Source of the DNA: CBDEUK01 sp965250225
GTDB lineage: Bacteria; Pseudomonadota; Gammaproteobacteria; Eutrophobiales; Eutrophobiaceae
Assembly: GCA_965250225.1 (NCBI GenBank)
Contig: CBDFNQ010000032.1
Coordinates: 1-64,000 of the forward strand
Length of the DNA: 64,000 nt
Direction: 5' to 3'
In this document: positions 40,086 through 49,324 of the stretch, piece by piece
Layout: each line of letters begins with the position of its first letter
How positions within the stretch are numbered: position 1 is the stretch's first letter
Position numbers and translations under genes: made by a program
Notes under the pieces: generated by a model
The model's database searches: none
What the model was told of the DNA's origin: nothing
What the model saw: the letters and a program-made list of their open reading frames with translations, nothing else

Positions 40086-42086
40086 TTAACTGCTTAAATC
40101 AATTGCATGTTCAAATTTATTAAACCATGTTAAGTACATAAAAACAGACCAAATTGATAAATTATTATCGTATTGTCCTTTTTGATGTTGATTCCAGATC
40201 CGATCTACACTGTCCTTATCCAATCCGGACGAATCTATCAGTTCACGATTATCGAATACAGAAAGCATGGATGTCTTTAATTCTTTTCGTAGCCAACTGT
40301 TTAATGGCATTGAAAAGCCCATTTTGGGCCGTTCGATTAATTCTTTGGGGACATAGCGATACAACAATTCACGCATGATCCATTTAGATTGTTTGTTATG
40401 TACTTTAAAGCGCGTTGGCAAATTATTGGCAAATTCAACTATTTTGTGATCAAGTAGCGGTAATCGGACTTCAAGTGAGTTAGCCATTGCAGCCCGGTCC
40501 ACCTTGAATAAATTATCGCAAGGCAAATAAAACCGCTGATCATGTAACATGGTACTACGTAGAAAATCCGAGTTAAATTCCATCGAGTCCATATTTTGGA
40601 AATAACCCTGACTGCTTGGACCATTTGTTTTTAATGGAGATGACCGCCAAAAAGACAGCAAGTCGACATAGAGGGAGAGGGCATCCTTCTTTGTTAATAA
40701 GCGTGCCAATTTATGTACTTTGGTTCCAATATCTTTTTCGCCTTTTCTATCAGAATTCCCACGCAGTGTTTGAGTAAACTGGTGCATCAGATCGTAGGCG
40801 TCAGTTGGAACAGAACCGAGTAATTTACTGGCGCCATAGCGAGCAATACCAGGCGTCTTTTGCATTTTTTTCCAAAGTGAATTACCCCATAAATAGCGGT
40901 TATAACCAGCAAACAGCTCATCACCTCCATCACCGGACAGACAGACCGTCACATGTTTTCTTGCTTCGCGACTGACGAGATAGGTGGGTACAAATGAAGG
41001 GTCAGCAAAGGGTTCGTCAACCAGCGTATCAATGTTTTGTATCAATGAAACACACTCATCCATAGATAATGGAATTTCCGTATGTGTTGTGCCCAGGTGG
41101 TTTGCGATTTGTTCGGCATAGGGGGCTTCGTTATAGGCTTCGTTATCAAATGCAATGGTATAGGTATTAACCGGCTTGGATGATGATTGCTGTAACACTG
41201 CTGAGACAAGTGACGAGTCGATACCACCTGACAGAAACAGGCCCAGGTCAACATCAGCGATTGATTGATTTTGAACTACGTCAAATAAAAGAGATTCAAA
41301 CTGATCAACGGCGTCTTCGGCAGTGATCAATGTATTGTGTTCACTGGCCGGATCGTACCCACAGACTTTGAGGTTATCCCAATAGGCCACACTGAGTTGA
41401 CTCAGTGAACGGGTATCATGATATTGTTTCAGAGTGGGTTTCCGAACGAGTAAAGAATGGCCGGGTTTTAGTTTCTGGATTTGTTCAAACGGTGTGCCAT
41501 GGGGTGAAAAATAACAATAACGAAAATAAGCGGATATTTCTTCCCAATCCGGTTTTAGCTTTTTATTGATCCCTTCAACCAGACTACCCAGTTCTGAAGA
41601 GAATATCAGACCATCATTATCGAGATAATAATAAAGCGGTTTTTCGCCTAATCGATCTCGTAACAAGTAGATGTCATCGTCTTGATGATCGTACAGAGCG
41701 ATGGCAAACATACCGCGGAATTGAGAAACTGCCTGTTCTTTACCCCAGTGTTCAAAAGCCGCAAGTATTATTTCGGTGTCAGAGTGACCTTTGAATTGAT
41801 AACCGTGGGATTCAAGGGCAGACATAATTTCTTTGAAATTATAGATCTCGCCGTTAAAAACTATCGTATAACGACTTGTGGATGAATCCATGGGTTGATG
41901 GCCGTGGTTTGAGAGGTCCTGAATGGCTAACCGTCTATGACCAAGACAAACTGCTCCGTTTTGTGTCTGCCATAATCCATGGCTGTCAGGGCCACGGTGA
42001 ACCAGTTTCTTTAACATTGCTCCGACAACTGTGAGGTTGTCTTCAGGTTGTTTATTTGGCCGCCACAGACCTGCTAATCCACACAT
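40086..42086 (-). CDS. asnB: glutamine-hydrolysing asparagine synthase family amidotransferase
   Basis: 666 residues. N-terminal class II glutaminase domain with catalytic C2 (MCGLAGLW), LVHRGPDSHG, LGHRRLAIQDLS and FNGEIYNF. The C-terminal synthase domain has the PP-loop LFLSGGIDSSLVSAVLQQ, CLSGDGGDELFAGYNRY and LEVRLPLLDHKIVEF. It transfers ammonia to an ATP-activated carboxylate. In EPS loci such enzymes often amidate uronic acids or peptides rather than make free asparagine; which applies here is not resolvable. First gene of the minus-strand operon. Confidence 0.9.
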   Translation of the reverse strand: MCGLAGLWRPNKQPEDNLTVVGAMLKKLVHRGPDSHGLWQTQNGAVCLGHRRLAIQDLSNHGHQPMDSSTSRYTIVFNGEIYNFKEIMSALESHGYQFKGHSDTEIILAAFEHWGKEQAVSQFRGMFAIALYDHQDDDIYLLRDRLGEKPLYYYLDNDGLIFSSELGSLVEGINKKLKPDWEEISAYFRYCYFSPHGTPFEQIQKLKPGHSLLVRKPTLKQYHDTRSLSQLSVAYWDNLKVCGYDPASEHNTLITAEDAVDQFESLLFDVVQNQSIADVDLGLFLSGGIDSSLVSAVLQQSSSKPVNTYTIAFDNEAYNEAPYAEQIANHLGTTHTEIPLSMDECVSLIQNIDTLVDEPFADPSFVPTYLVSREARKHVTVCLSGDGGDELFAGYNRYLWGNSLWKKMQKTPGIARYGASKLLGSVPTDAYDLMHQFTQTLRGNSDRKGEKDIGTKVHKLARLLTKKDALSLYVDLLSFWRSSPLKTNGPSSQGYFQNMDSMEFNSDFLRSTMLHDQRFYLPCDNLFKVDRAAMANSLEVRLPLLDHKIVEFANNLPTRFKVHNKQSKWIMRELLYRYVPKELIERPKMGFSMPLNSWLRKELKTSMLSVFDNRELIDSSGLDKDSVDRIWNQHQKGQYDNNLSIWSVFMYLTWFNKFEHAIDLSS

Positions 42087-42804
42087 AGAGAAATATTATA
42101 AGATAGTTTTTTCGGCATATTAGAGTGCTTTATCTGTTTCAACAAGGTTGAATTAATTGGAATATTGATAACTTAAAAAGATGTTCTGAAAAAGCGATTC
42201 ATATCTTTCCTTTATCGGACGATGTCGGCAGACTTGAATGGTTTTCTTCCAATCAGGTATTCAGGTAATCATCAGGCTTAATTGTCGTTTTTCCTTACTT
42301 ATTGTCTTGTTATTGAGACAAGTTCATATTACGGACTCGTAATGAAAATATACTACTGATAATTAATACAATGATGAAAACTAGCTACATAGATCATAAC
42401 CAGGCGTGTCTTTCAAGATCAGAATATGTTGGCTAAAATAATGATATATAACAGTTAGTTAGACTAAGTATTATAAAGTAAATTATTATTATTAATGTAT
42501 TAATTTTTATCTTTAGCCATATTGGGCAACTTTGTTATCGAGATAAAAATTCTTTGTTGATTGCATGCTAGTAAATATCTTGCTTATTGACTCAGGATTT
42601 AATCTGATTGTTGTCGTATATGGGTGACAATTTGTCGAATTTGAAAATTTGAAAATGTGATACGTTTGTGACTTTGAAAAAAAACATCTAATCCAATGAT
42701 GGTTATATTAAAAACAATAACTTATTGATATCATTGTTAAATTATTGAAAATACCAAGTATTATTCCTCTCTTAGGTTGAGTGTTTTAAGAATAACCCGA
42801 TTTT

Positions 42805-42820
42805 TGGCATGCCACTTGTA
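42805..42820 (+). promoter_or_regulatory. sigma-54-like promoter for the EPS core operon
   Basis: TGGCATGCCACTTGTA matches the -24/-12 consensus TGGCAC-N5-TTGC[AT] with correct spacing; the GC at -12 is GT. It is 140 bp before the epsB-like gene. Exosortase A systems in other bacteria are known to be controlled by RpoN with the PrsK/PrsR pair, which fits, but neither regulator is in the window. Confidence 0.5.
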
Positions 42821-42902
42821 ACAGGAGGTACAGAATCAAGACAGGGAGTGGGCAGAGTCTCTCAAAAGCATCATCTGCTGAAACTCATTAATTTAAGTTA
42901 CA

Positions 42903-42948
42903 TTGTCGGTTAGCCGGCAACTGAAACCATGCTTTTTAAGCAGGATGG
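42903..42948 (+). promoter_or_regulatory. two-hairpin leader at the epsB-like ribosome-binding site
   Basis: Hairpin 1: TTGTCGG / CCGGCAA with loop TTAG (42903-42920). Hairpin 2: CCA-TGCT / AGCA-TGG with a GGA bulge (42927-42948), overlapping the purine-rich GGATGGAA that would serve as the ribosome-binding site before ATG 42961. It could limit translation. It matches no riboswitch family I know. Confidence 0.4.
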
Positions 42949-42960
42949 AAATCATAAACT

Positions 42961-44346
42961 ATGTTTAGAATTTTTGGCCATTATGTCCCAAAAGAGTTGT
43001 TTCTTTTGTGCTCAACGGAAAACTTGATTTTACTGATCACGGTCTATCTGAGCATTAGCTATGGAGCAAACGTATCTACAATGGATACTACGATCTGGCT
43101 TCAAACTCTGTTATTCAGCGGGGTCATGCTTGGGGTTATGGTGTCTATGGGGATGTACCATCGAGTAAGTCAAGGTAACATTACCTCGATCCTGACTAGA
43201 GTCGTCATCAGCTTTATCCTTGGTGCCAGCTTAATATCAGTTATTTTTATGGTTTTCGACGCAACAGTGGTTAGTCGGAATGTATTTTTTCTTGCCATGG
43301 GATGTGCGTTTGTCAGTGTTGTTAGTTGTCGCTTGGTGTGGCAACTGCGGAATGACCAAGTTCTGAAACAAAGAACCCTGGTAATTGGTACGGGTATGAA
43401 GGCCAGGGAAATTCAGAAACTTAAACGTATTTCTGAAGCGGGTATTCGTGTTGTTGGTTATGTCGATGTTGAACGGAATGGCGGTAACCAGATCGAAAGC
43501 AATAGATTGATTGAGGTAAATCAGGATTTTTCCAATCTGCATGATGTTATTGAACAATACAAGGTCAAGGAAATTGTTGTTGCACTTGATGAACGTCGTA
43601 AAATGCTCCCTGCTGATGAGATCCTTGAATGTAAAATGCGCGGAGTCCGGGTGATTGATGTCAATTATTTCCTGGAAAGACAATTAGGTAAAATATCATT
43701 AGATACACTCCATCCTAGCGCTTTGATATATTCTCAGGGCTTTATACAGGGTAAATTTAAATCGGCTGTGAAACGAAGTTTCGACCTGGTTACTGCATCC
43801 TTGATGTTGCTATTAACCATTCCAATCATGCTGCTGGCAGCGCTTGCCATCAAGATTGAATCTGGTTTTAAGGGGTCCGTCTTGTATATCCAGGAGCGGG
43901 TTGGTGCCAATAATAAACCGTTCAAAATTTATAAATTCCGCAGCATGTCAGAAAATGCTGAATCAAATGGTAAGGCAGTTTGGGCACAAAAGAACGATAG
44001 TCGTGTGACCAGAGTTGGGAATTTCATTCGAAAGACACGAATCGATGAATTGCCGCAACTTTACAATGTGTTGAAAGGAAACATGAGTTTTGTTGGGCCA
44101 CGTCCTGAACGCCCACAATTTGTTGATGAATTATCAGAGCAGATTACATTTTATGGCCTCAGACATCATGCCAAACCGGGTATCACAGGTTGGGCACAAA
44201 TATGTTACCCATATGGTGCAAGCGTCGGGGATTCCAAGGAAAAATTGCAGTATGACCTCTACTACCTCAAGCACAACACTGTGTTTCTGGATTTGCTGAT
44301 ATTGATGCAAACTGCGGCGGTTATATTTTTTGCCAAAGGCCGATAA
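42961..44346 (+). CDS. EpsB-type undecaprenyl-phosphate glycosyl-1-phosphate transferase
   Basis: 461 residues, the polyprenyl glycosylphosphotransferase of exosortase A loci (EpsB/TIGR03013 type), which starts each repeat unit by loading a sugar phosphate on the lipid carrier. Four N-terminal membrane spans (about 20-125), a Rossmann-like segment RTLVIGTGMKAREIQKLK, a fifth hydrophobic helix (about 270-295) and the catalytic bacterial sugar-transferase domain: KIYKFRSMSENAES, RVTRVGNFIRKTRIDELPQL, MSFVGPRPERPQF and KPGITGWAQICYPYGAS. First gene of the core operon. Confidence 0.95.
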   Translation: MFRIFGHYVPKELFLLCSTENLILLITVYLSISYGANVSTMDTTIWLQTLLFSGVMLGVMVSMGMYHRVSQGNITSILTRVVISFILGASLISVIFMVFDATVVSRNVFFLAMGCAFVSVVSCRLVWQLRNDQVLKQRTLVIGTGMKAREIQKLKRISEAGIRVVGYVDVERNGGNQIESNRLIEVNQDFSNLHDVIEQYKVKEIVVALDERRKMLPADEILECKMRGVRVIDVNYFLERQLGKISLDTLHPSALIYSQGFIQGKFKSAVKRSFDLVTASLMLLLTIPIMLLAALAIKIESGFKGSVLYIQERVGANNKPFKIYKFRSMSENAESNGKAVWAQKNDSRVTRVGNFIRKTRIDELPQLYNVLKGNMSFVGPRPERPQFVDELSEQITFYGLRHHAKPGITGWAQICYPYGASVGDSKEKLQYDLYYLKHNTVFLDLLILMQTAAVIFFAKGR

Positions 44347-44686
44347 GAAATACTGACATCTGTACGATAAAACTCCTGCCGTAACAAACTGGTTGAAAAC
44401 AACTAAATGTTCGGGTTCATGATCTAATCGATATCAGCTTACCCTCAAATCTTCAGAATTGATTTTCCGATTCATTTTTTGGATAAAGGAAATATTTTTG
44501 TGGAGTGGACAAGCCTGGAAATACACAGGATTCATGTATGAAAAATCCTATTGAAAATGAGCCTGAATACACTGTCTAAGACTGGCTTTATCCATTTACT
44601 AACATACTGAAATATATTACAGTGAATCGATTAATCTTTTGGTAAAAAATAAATGTATTTTTACTTCGAAAATGGAGATATCTGAA
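44347..44686 (+). other. gap between epsB-like and wza-like genes
   Basis: 340 bp without a convincing gene, terminator or promoter. The upstream part of the open frame from TTG 44639 lies here but is not used in my start choice for the next gene. Confidence 0.4.
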
Positions 44687-45328
44687 ATGAAGAACGACAA
44701 TTCCCGCAGCCAATTTTTCCAATTATTTTCCGTTGTTTTTCCGCTGTTTATACTCAGCGCTTGTGCAACAAATTCCTCCGTGTCTGAGGGAGATACAAGC
44801 TATGAGGGCACTTCTGATGCGTACTATTACAAAATAGGCCCAGGAGATACACTCGATATCTTTGTTTGGCGAAATGCTGACGTGTCTTCAAAAGACATCC
44901 CGGTACGACCAGACGGCAGAATATCAGCTCCTCTGGTTGATAGTCTGATGGCTAGCGGAAAAACACCCAGTCAACTTGCTGATGATATCGAAATTATCTT
45001 GGCTGAATACATTCGCGACCCATTAGTGACCGTCACTATTAAACAAGTTCATGGTGGTGTTGACCAGCTGATCAGAGTCATAGGCGAAGTGACGACACCA
45101 ACCTCCATTCCCTACAGCAGAAATATGTCTGTACTGGATGTCATGTTGGCTGCCGGAGGAATGACTGAATTTGCAGATGGAAACAAGGCAACCCTGGTGA
45201 GAGGAGAAGGAACGGGTAGGACTCAGATTAATGTGCGTTTGGATGACTTGTTGAAAGGTGGGAATGTTAATGCCAATACCAGTGTACAGCCTGGCGATAT
45301 CTTAATCGTCCCTGAATCTTTATTCTAA
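44687..45328 (+). CDS. XrtA-type polysaccharide export lipoprotein (Wza-like)
   Basis: Outer-membrane export channel component. Starting at ATG 44687 (GGAG 9 bases upstream) gives a 213-residue lipoprotein precursor with hydrophobic core FSVVFPLFILSAC and lipobox LSAC. The open frame also allows a TTG at 44639, which would add 16 residues without signal character. Poly_export domain: YYKIGPGDTLDIFVWRNADVS, IPVRPDGRISAPLVD, LAEYIRDPLVTVTI. It is followed by a SLBB domain with RVIGEVTTPTSIPYSR, VLDVMLAAGG and VQPGDILIVPES. Confidence 0.93.
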   Translation: MKNDNSRSQFFQLFSVVFPLFILSACATNSSVSEGDTSYEGTSDAYYYKIGPGDTLDIFVWRNADVSSKDIPVRPDGRISAPLVDSLMASGKTPSQLADDIEIILAEYIRDPLVTVTIKQVHGGVDQLIRVIGEVTTPTSIPYSRNMSVLDVMLAAGGMTEFADGNKATLVRGEGTGRTQINVRLDDLLKGGNVNANTSVQPGDILIVPESLF

Positions 45329-45372
45329 ATATCGCTTCCTAAATATTGATTGCAGTATAGGCATTTTTAGTC

Positions 45373-46992
45373 ATGCGTGAGTTGTATGAACAACTGATAT
45401 CCGGTATCTGGGTTGCTCTCCACCACAGATGGTCAGTAGCCATTGTTGCTTCGTTGGTATGCCTGATTGGTTGGGGCGTTGTCTATCTTTTACCGGATAA
45501 ATATGAAGTAAAGGCAACAGTCTATTTTGATTCCGAGACGGCACTCAGTCCAGTGCTAAAAGGTATTGCAACTGAAAAGGATTCCAGCGAAGAGAGAGTA
45601 CTGATCATACAACGAACGTTAACTAATCGCGTAAGTTTACAGCACATTGCTGAATCGAGTGGAATGCAACTGGACTCTTACTCAACAAAGGAAGTTGATA
45701 ATATTTTGGCAAAGATGTTCAGGAACATCAAAATTGTAAGTGAGAAATTTAACAAGCAACAAGATAGATCAAAAGGTTTATACGGGATCTCCTATTCTCA
45801 CGAAGACCCACTAGTTGCTCTTGCTGTGGTAAATTCCACACTTGATCTTTTTATTGAGAAATTTATTAAATCAGGCCGCAGCGATAGTGAACAAGTGGAA
45901 AGTTTTTTAGACGGAAAAATTGAGGATTACAAAAATAAACTAGAAAGTGCTGAGGAAAAACTCAAACTCTTCAAGCAAAAACATCCAGATCTCACACAGG
46001 ATAAAGGTGGAAATTTTTTTAACCGCCTGAATCAGCTCAAAAAGAATATAGAAGATTCGAAACTTTTATTGATTGAGGAGAAGAACAAAAATTATACTTT
46101 AAGAAACCAGCTTAACAGGGTTGTATCGGATAACAGAAATTCAGAAGGAGCCGGGGCGAAAGCTGTAGAAATGAGTTTGCTTGAACAACGTATTCTGAGT
46201 GTAAGGCAAAAGCTCGCAGAGTTGAATTTGCAGTTTACCGACAGGCATCCGGATGTGCAGGCAAATGAACGTATACTAAAACAACTTATTGCACAAAAAG
46301 AACAAGAAGATCGTAATCCAGGATCGGTTGCAAGTGCAACGCCAAGCACTTCTATTGTTAATTCAGTACTCTACCAGGATCTACAATTATTGCTTAGTGA
46401 ATCCAATACGAATATGGCTGTACTCAAGACGCGTATTAGCGAATACCAAACCAGGTTTGATAAAATGAATAAACAGGTTGGTACTGTACCAGAGATAGAA
46501 GCGGAATTAGTCAGCTTGGCAAGAGATTATTCCGTGATAAAGGATACTTATGATGGCTTAGTTAAGCGTAAGGCTTCTTCTGGAATTTCCAGCGAAGCTG
46601 AAATGACCAGCACAGAGTTGCTTTACCAGATACTGGATCATCCTTCCTTACCAACAGACCCATCTTCCCCAAATAGAAAGGTATTAAGTACAGTTGTATT
46701 GTTATCGGGTTTCATAGTGGGGTTAGCTCTTGCATGGTTGCTGGAACAATTTAATCCAAAAATTTATCGTGAACAGCAAATTAAGGATCAACTTGAACTC
46801 GAAGTCTATGGCAATATACCTATGTATTGGACGCCTGCAGAAATAGAACTAAGACGTGTTGAGATTGTATTTTACAGCCTGTTCATAATGGTAATTTTAG
46901 CAGGTTATTTAACTGTGTTGATTCAATATGGTTTACGTCTTGAACCATATATTGAAGTGATTAAAGATATATTTAATCAAAGGTCATTATGA
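45373..46992 (+). CDS. XrtA-type chain-length determinant (Wzz-like)
   Basis: 539-residue inner-membrane polysaccharide co-polymerase. First membrane span at about 20-38 (IVASLVCLIGWGVVYLL), then a Wzz domain (YEVKATVYFDSETALSPVL), a long periplasmic coiled coil (about 165-400), the family motif GTVPEIEAELVSLARDYSVIKD-type segment before DHPSLPTDPSSPNRK, and closing spans at about 435-455 and 500-522. Its last codons overlap the kinase start in an ATGA junction. It sets polymer length with the next gene. Confidence 0.93.
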   Translation: MRELYEQLISGIWVALHHRWSVAIVASLVCLIGWGVVYLLPDKYEVKATVYFDSETALSPVLKGIATEKDSSEERVLIIQRTLTNRVSLQHIAESSGMQLDSYSTKEVDNILAKMFRNIKIVSEKFNKQQDRSKGLYGISYSHEDPLVALAVVNSTLDLFIEKFIKSGRSDSEQVESFLDGKIEDYKNKLESAEEKLKLFKQKHPDLTQDKGGNFFNRLNQLKKNIEDSKLLLIEEKNKNYTLRNQLNRVVSDNRNSEGAGAKAVEMSLLEQRILSVRQKLAELNLQFTDRHPDVQANERILKQLIAQKEQEDRNPGSVASATPSTSIVNSVLYQDLQLLLSESNTNMAVLKTRISEYQTRFDKMNKQVGTVPEIEAELVSLARDYSVIKDTYDGLVKRKASSGISSEAEMTSTELLYQILDHPSLPTDPSSPNRKVLSTVVLLSGFIVGLALAWLLEQFNPKIYREQQIKDQLELEVYGNIPMYWTPAEIELRRVEIVFYSLFIMVILAGYLTVLIQYGLRLEPYIEVIKDIFNQRSL

Positions 46993-47861
46993 GCATCATA
47001 GAAAAAGCATTAGACAGGTTGGATGTAACGGGCTCGCATAAGATTGTCAAGAGACAGGTTCCAATTGGAAAGGTTGTTGAAGAAAGTTCGAGACAACCAA
47101 TTTCCGGGGAAAAGGCGCTTAAATCATCTGGTGAAAAATCCCGTCAGATTGGTTTGGATATCAAGTTACTGGAAGAGCAAGGTTACCTTACCCCTAATAC
47201 CAAAAACAGAGTGATGTTTGAGCAATATCGAAGGATAAAATTAACAATTTTGCAGAAGGCCTTTCCTGACAATGATGATGAAGCCAAGAATAATATTGTA
47301 ATGGTCACCAGTTCACTGGAGGGTGAAGGAAAATCTTTCACAGCACTCAATCTTTCTATGAGTGTTGCATATGAGTTCAATCAGACTGTTTTGTTGATCG
47401 ATGCGGACATCGTTAAAAAACAGAACAGTACTGTCCTGGGTTTGAAGGATGAACCGGGGTTGATTGATTATTTGACAGGCAAAGTCCCGAATCTAAATGA
47501 TTTGATTGTGAAAACTAATATACCAAATTTAAATTTATTACCTGCAGGTGTTGATTCAGACAGGATTACGGAGTTATTTAATAGTAAAAAAATGAACCAG
47601 CTGGTTAATGAATTATCAAGTAGATATGATGACAGACTTGTCATCATGGATGCGCCACCTTTGTTGCAGGAAACTTCTTCTGATGCTCTAAAAAAATTAG
47701 TTCATCAGATAGTTTTTGTAATAGAGGCAGAAAAAACCCCTCTACAAACAATTGAAAAAGCCTATCAAATTATTGCTGAGAATAAGAATGTTGGCGTTGT
47801 ATTGAATAAAAGTAATCAATATATAGACAGCGTCAAGCAGTATGGCTATGGTGCGGCATAA
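46989..47861 (+). CDS. XrtA-associated tyrosine autokinase-type ATPase
   Basis: 290-residue cytoplasmic P-loop ATPase of the BY-kinase/CpsD type. Walker A is SSLEGEGKSFTALNL (K115), Walker A' VLLIDADIVKKQN near 134-146, and Walker B LVIMDAPPLLQE. It ends in a short tyrosine-bearing tail (YIDSVKQYGYGAA), smaller than the clusters of classical BY-kinases. It would regulate the Wzz-like partner by phosphorylation; the LMW phosphatase at 35910 is the plausible opponent. Confidence 0.92.
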   Translation: MSIIEKALDRLDVTGSHKIVKRQVPIGKVVEESSRQPISGEKALKSSGEKSRQIGLDIKLLEEQGYLTPNTKNRVMFEQYRRIKLTILQKAFPDNDDEAKNNIVMVTSSLEGEGKSFTALNLSMSVAYEFNQTVLLIDADIVKKQNSTVLGLKDEPGLIDYLTGKVPNLNDLIVKTNIPNLNLLPAGVDSDRITELFNSKKMNQLVNELSSRYDDRLVIMDAPPLLQETSSDALKKLVHQIVFVIEAEKTPLQTIEKAYQIIAENKNVGVVLNKSNQYIDSVKQYGYGAA

Positions 47862-47878
47862 GGGAAACTATATACATA

Positions 47879-49318
47879 ATGTCTATTCATATAAGAATAA
47901 TATACGCCTGTATTTTGTATGGAATCATGTTGCCGCATTGCTTTGCGGCAAAATATTATTTTGAGCCATATTTCAATGCCCAGGAAATACTCACCGACAA
48001 TGTAAATCGGACTAACGCCGGGAAAGAAAGTGATTTTGTGACGGTGTTACAGCCGGGTCTTTATGCGACGCGTAACGGAAGCAGGTTCAAGACGCGTTTT
48101 AATTACGCACCTCAACAAATAATTTACGGTGGCAGCACCTCTGATAACACGGTTCATAATTTAGCCACAGACGGGAACGTAGAATTTTTTGATAATCATT
48201 TTTTTACAGACTTCAGTATAAAAAACAGTCAACAAAATACAAGTTCATTTACTTCACAAAGTGAAGATAATATCTCAAATAATACGTCTCGAGATAATGT
48301 ACTTTTCTATAGTGTAAATCCTTTCTGGAAACAGAATATATCTGATCTTGCAAAGCTGACAATTGGTCATAGCTATGATGAAATTATTTCAGGTGCTGGA
48401 GATAGTAATTCCAATTTAAGTTACATTAATATTGTCAACGGCACGCGATTTACACGATTATTGTTTGATTTTCAGATGTACAATAATTTTGTGGAAATTG
48501 ATAGTGCAGATGACTCTCGTTTTTCCAGTATAAAAAACAGGTTTATTTACCCTCTAACGAGAACGTTTTCTGCAACTGCTACACTTGGTTATGACGATAA
48601 TGAAATTATTACCAGCGGTGATACAAGCGGCGTGCTTTGGAACGCTGGTTTTATATGGCGTCCATCAAGACGTACCAATGTTGATATTTCTGTTGGGGAG
48701 CGTTATTTTGGTACGGACATCAATGTTGATGCTCGATATGCCTATAGTAAAATCGAAGTAAGGCTGAGTTACAGTCAGACACAACAAACAACACGAAATT
48801 TTCTCACCTTTGAACCCAGCCAGGTTCTTTTCGACAGAGGAGCTTCTGGATTACTGGATAAAGATGGTAATCTTATCGATAACCGAGGATTTGCTAATCC
48901 TACTGTATTGAATAATGCTACAATTGGACAGAGGAGTGAAGCAGTATTAAGTGATCAACTCAGAGCGGTATTTATCTACCGATTGAAGAGGGATGAATTG
49001 CGTCTTACGACATTTGTTGATGAAAATGAATTTCAGTTGAGTGGTGATCAAACTGATAGTTATGGTATCGATTTTGGATGGAGTAGAAATCTATCGAGAA
49101 CATTGACATCTAACGTGAATTTAACTTATCAAAATCGTAATCTGACAACAGGCATTGAAACCAATGATTATCTAGTGGACGTTTCCTTAGCTAAGAATTT
49201 TTCTCAAACTTTAAGTGCAGTACTTGGTTTTAGTGTTTCACTGTTTGAATCAGAGGCAGGCAGTGCTGCCGGATTCCTGGAAAACCGAATATTCGTTGGG
49301 CTAAATAAAACATTTTAA
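47879..49318 (+). CDS. PEP-CTERM-system outer-membrane beta-barrel protein
   Basis: 479-residue precursor with an N-terminal signal (IRIIYACILYGIMLPHCFA then AKYYFEPYF). The mature part is built of amphipathic beta strands with alternating aromatic ends and finishes in FLENRIFVGLNKTF, a C-terminal Phe typical of BAM substrates. It matches the TIGR03016-type protein found between the kinase and the AAA ATPase in exosortase A loci, shown by the start NAQEILTDNVNRTNAGKESD. It may serve as the outer-membrane port for the polymer; the function is not established. Confidence 0.9.
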   Translation: MSIHIRIIYACILYGIMLPHCFAAKYYFEPYFNAQEILTDNVNRTNAGKESDFVTVLQPGLYATRNGSRFKTRFNYAPQQIIYGGSTSDNTVHNLATDGNVEFFDNHFFTDFSIKNSQQNTSSFTSQSEDNISNNTSRDNVLFYSVNPFWKQNISDLAKLTIGHSYDEIISGAGDSNSNLSYINIVNGTRFTRLLFDFQMYNNFVEIDSADDSRFSSIKNRFIYPLTRTFSATATLGYDDNEIITSGDTSGVLWNAGFIWRPSRRTNVDISVGERYFGTDINVDARYAYSKIEVRLSYSQTQQTTRNFLTFEPSQVLFDRGASGLLDKDGNLIDNRGFANPTVLNNATIGQRSEAVLSDQLRAVFIYRLKRDELRLTTFVDENEFQLSGDQTDSYGIDFGWSRNLSRTLTSNVNLTYQNRNLTTGIETNDYLVDVSLAKNFSQTLSAVLGFSVSLFESEAGSAAGFLENRIFVGLNKTF

Positions 49319-49324
49319 ATTATT

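Larger units (their letters stand above)
42087..42960. other. 0.87-kb non-coding region between asnB and the EPS core
   Basis: No credible gene on either strand. AT-rich. It contains the sigma-54-like site (42805-42820), a structured leader near the epsB-like start (42903-42948) and scattered short inverted repeats such as TTGTCTTG / GAGACAAG near 42305. The length suggests a complex control region with room for activator sites. Confidence 0.55.

Noticed and set aside
42880..42960. c-di-GMP (GEMM) riboswitch upstream of the epsB-like gene
   Set aside because: The conserved GEMM core bases are not present; only generic hairpins are seen.
43237..43683. 148-codon minus-strand ORF inside the epsB-like gene
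   Set aside because: Antisense to a clear sugar-transferase gene, with no own ribosome-binding site or domain.
44639..44686. Upstream TTG start for the Wza-like lipoprotein
   Set aside because: It would place 16 polar residues before the signal sequence; ATG 44687 has a proper ribosome-binding site and gives a normal lipoprotein signal.
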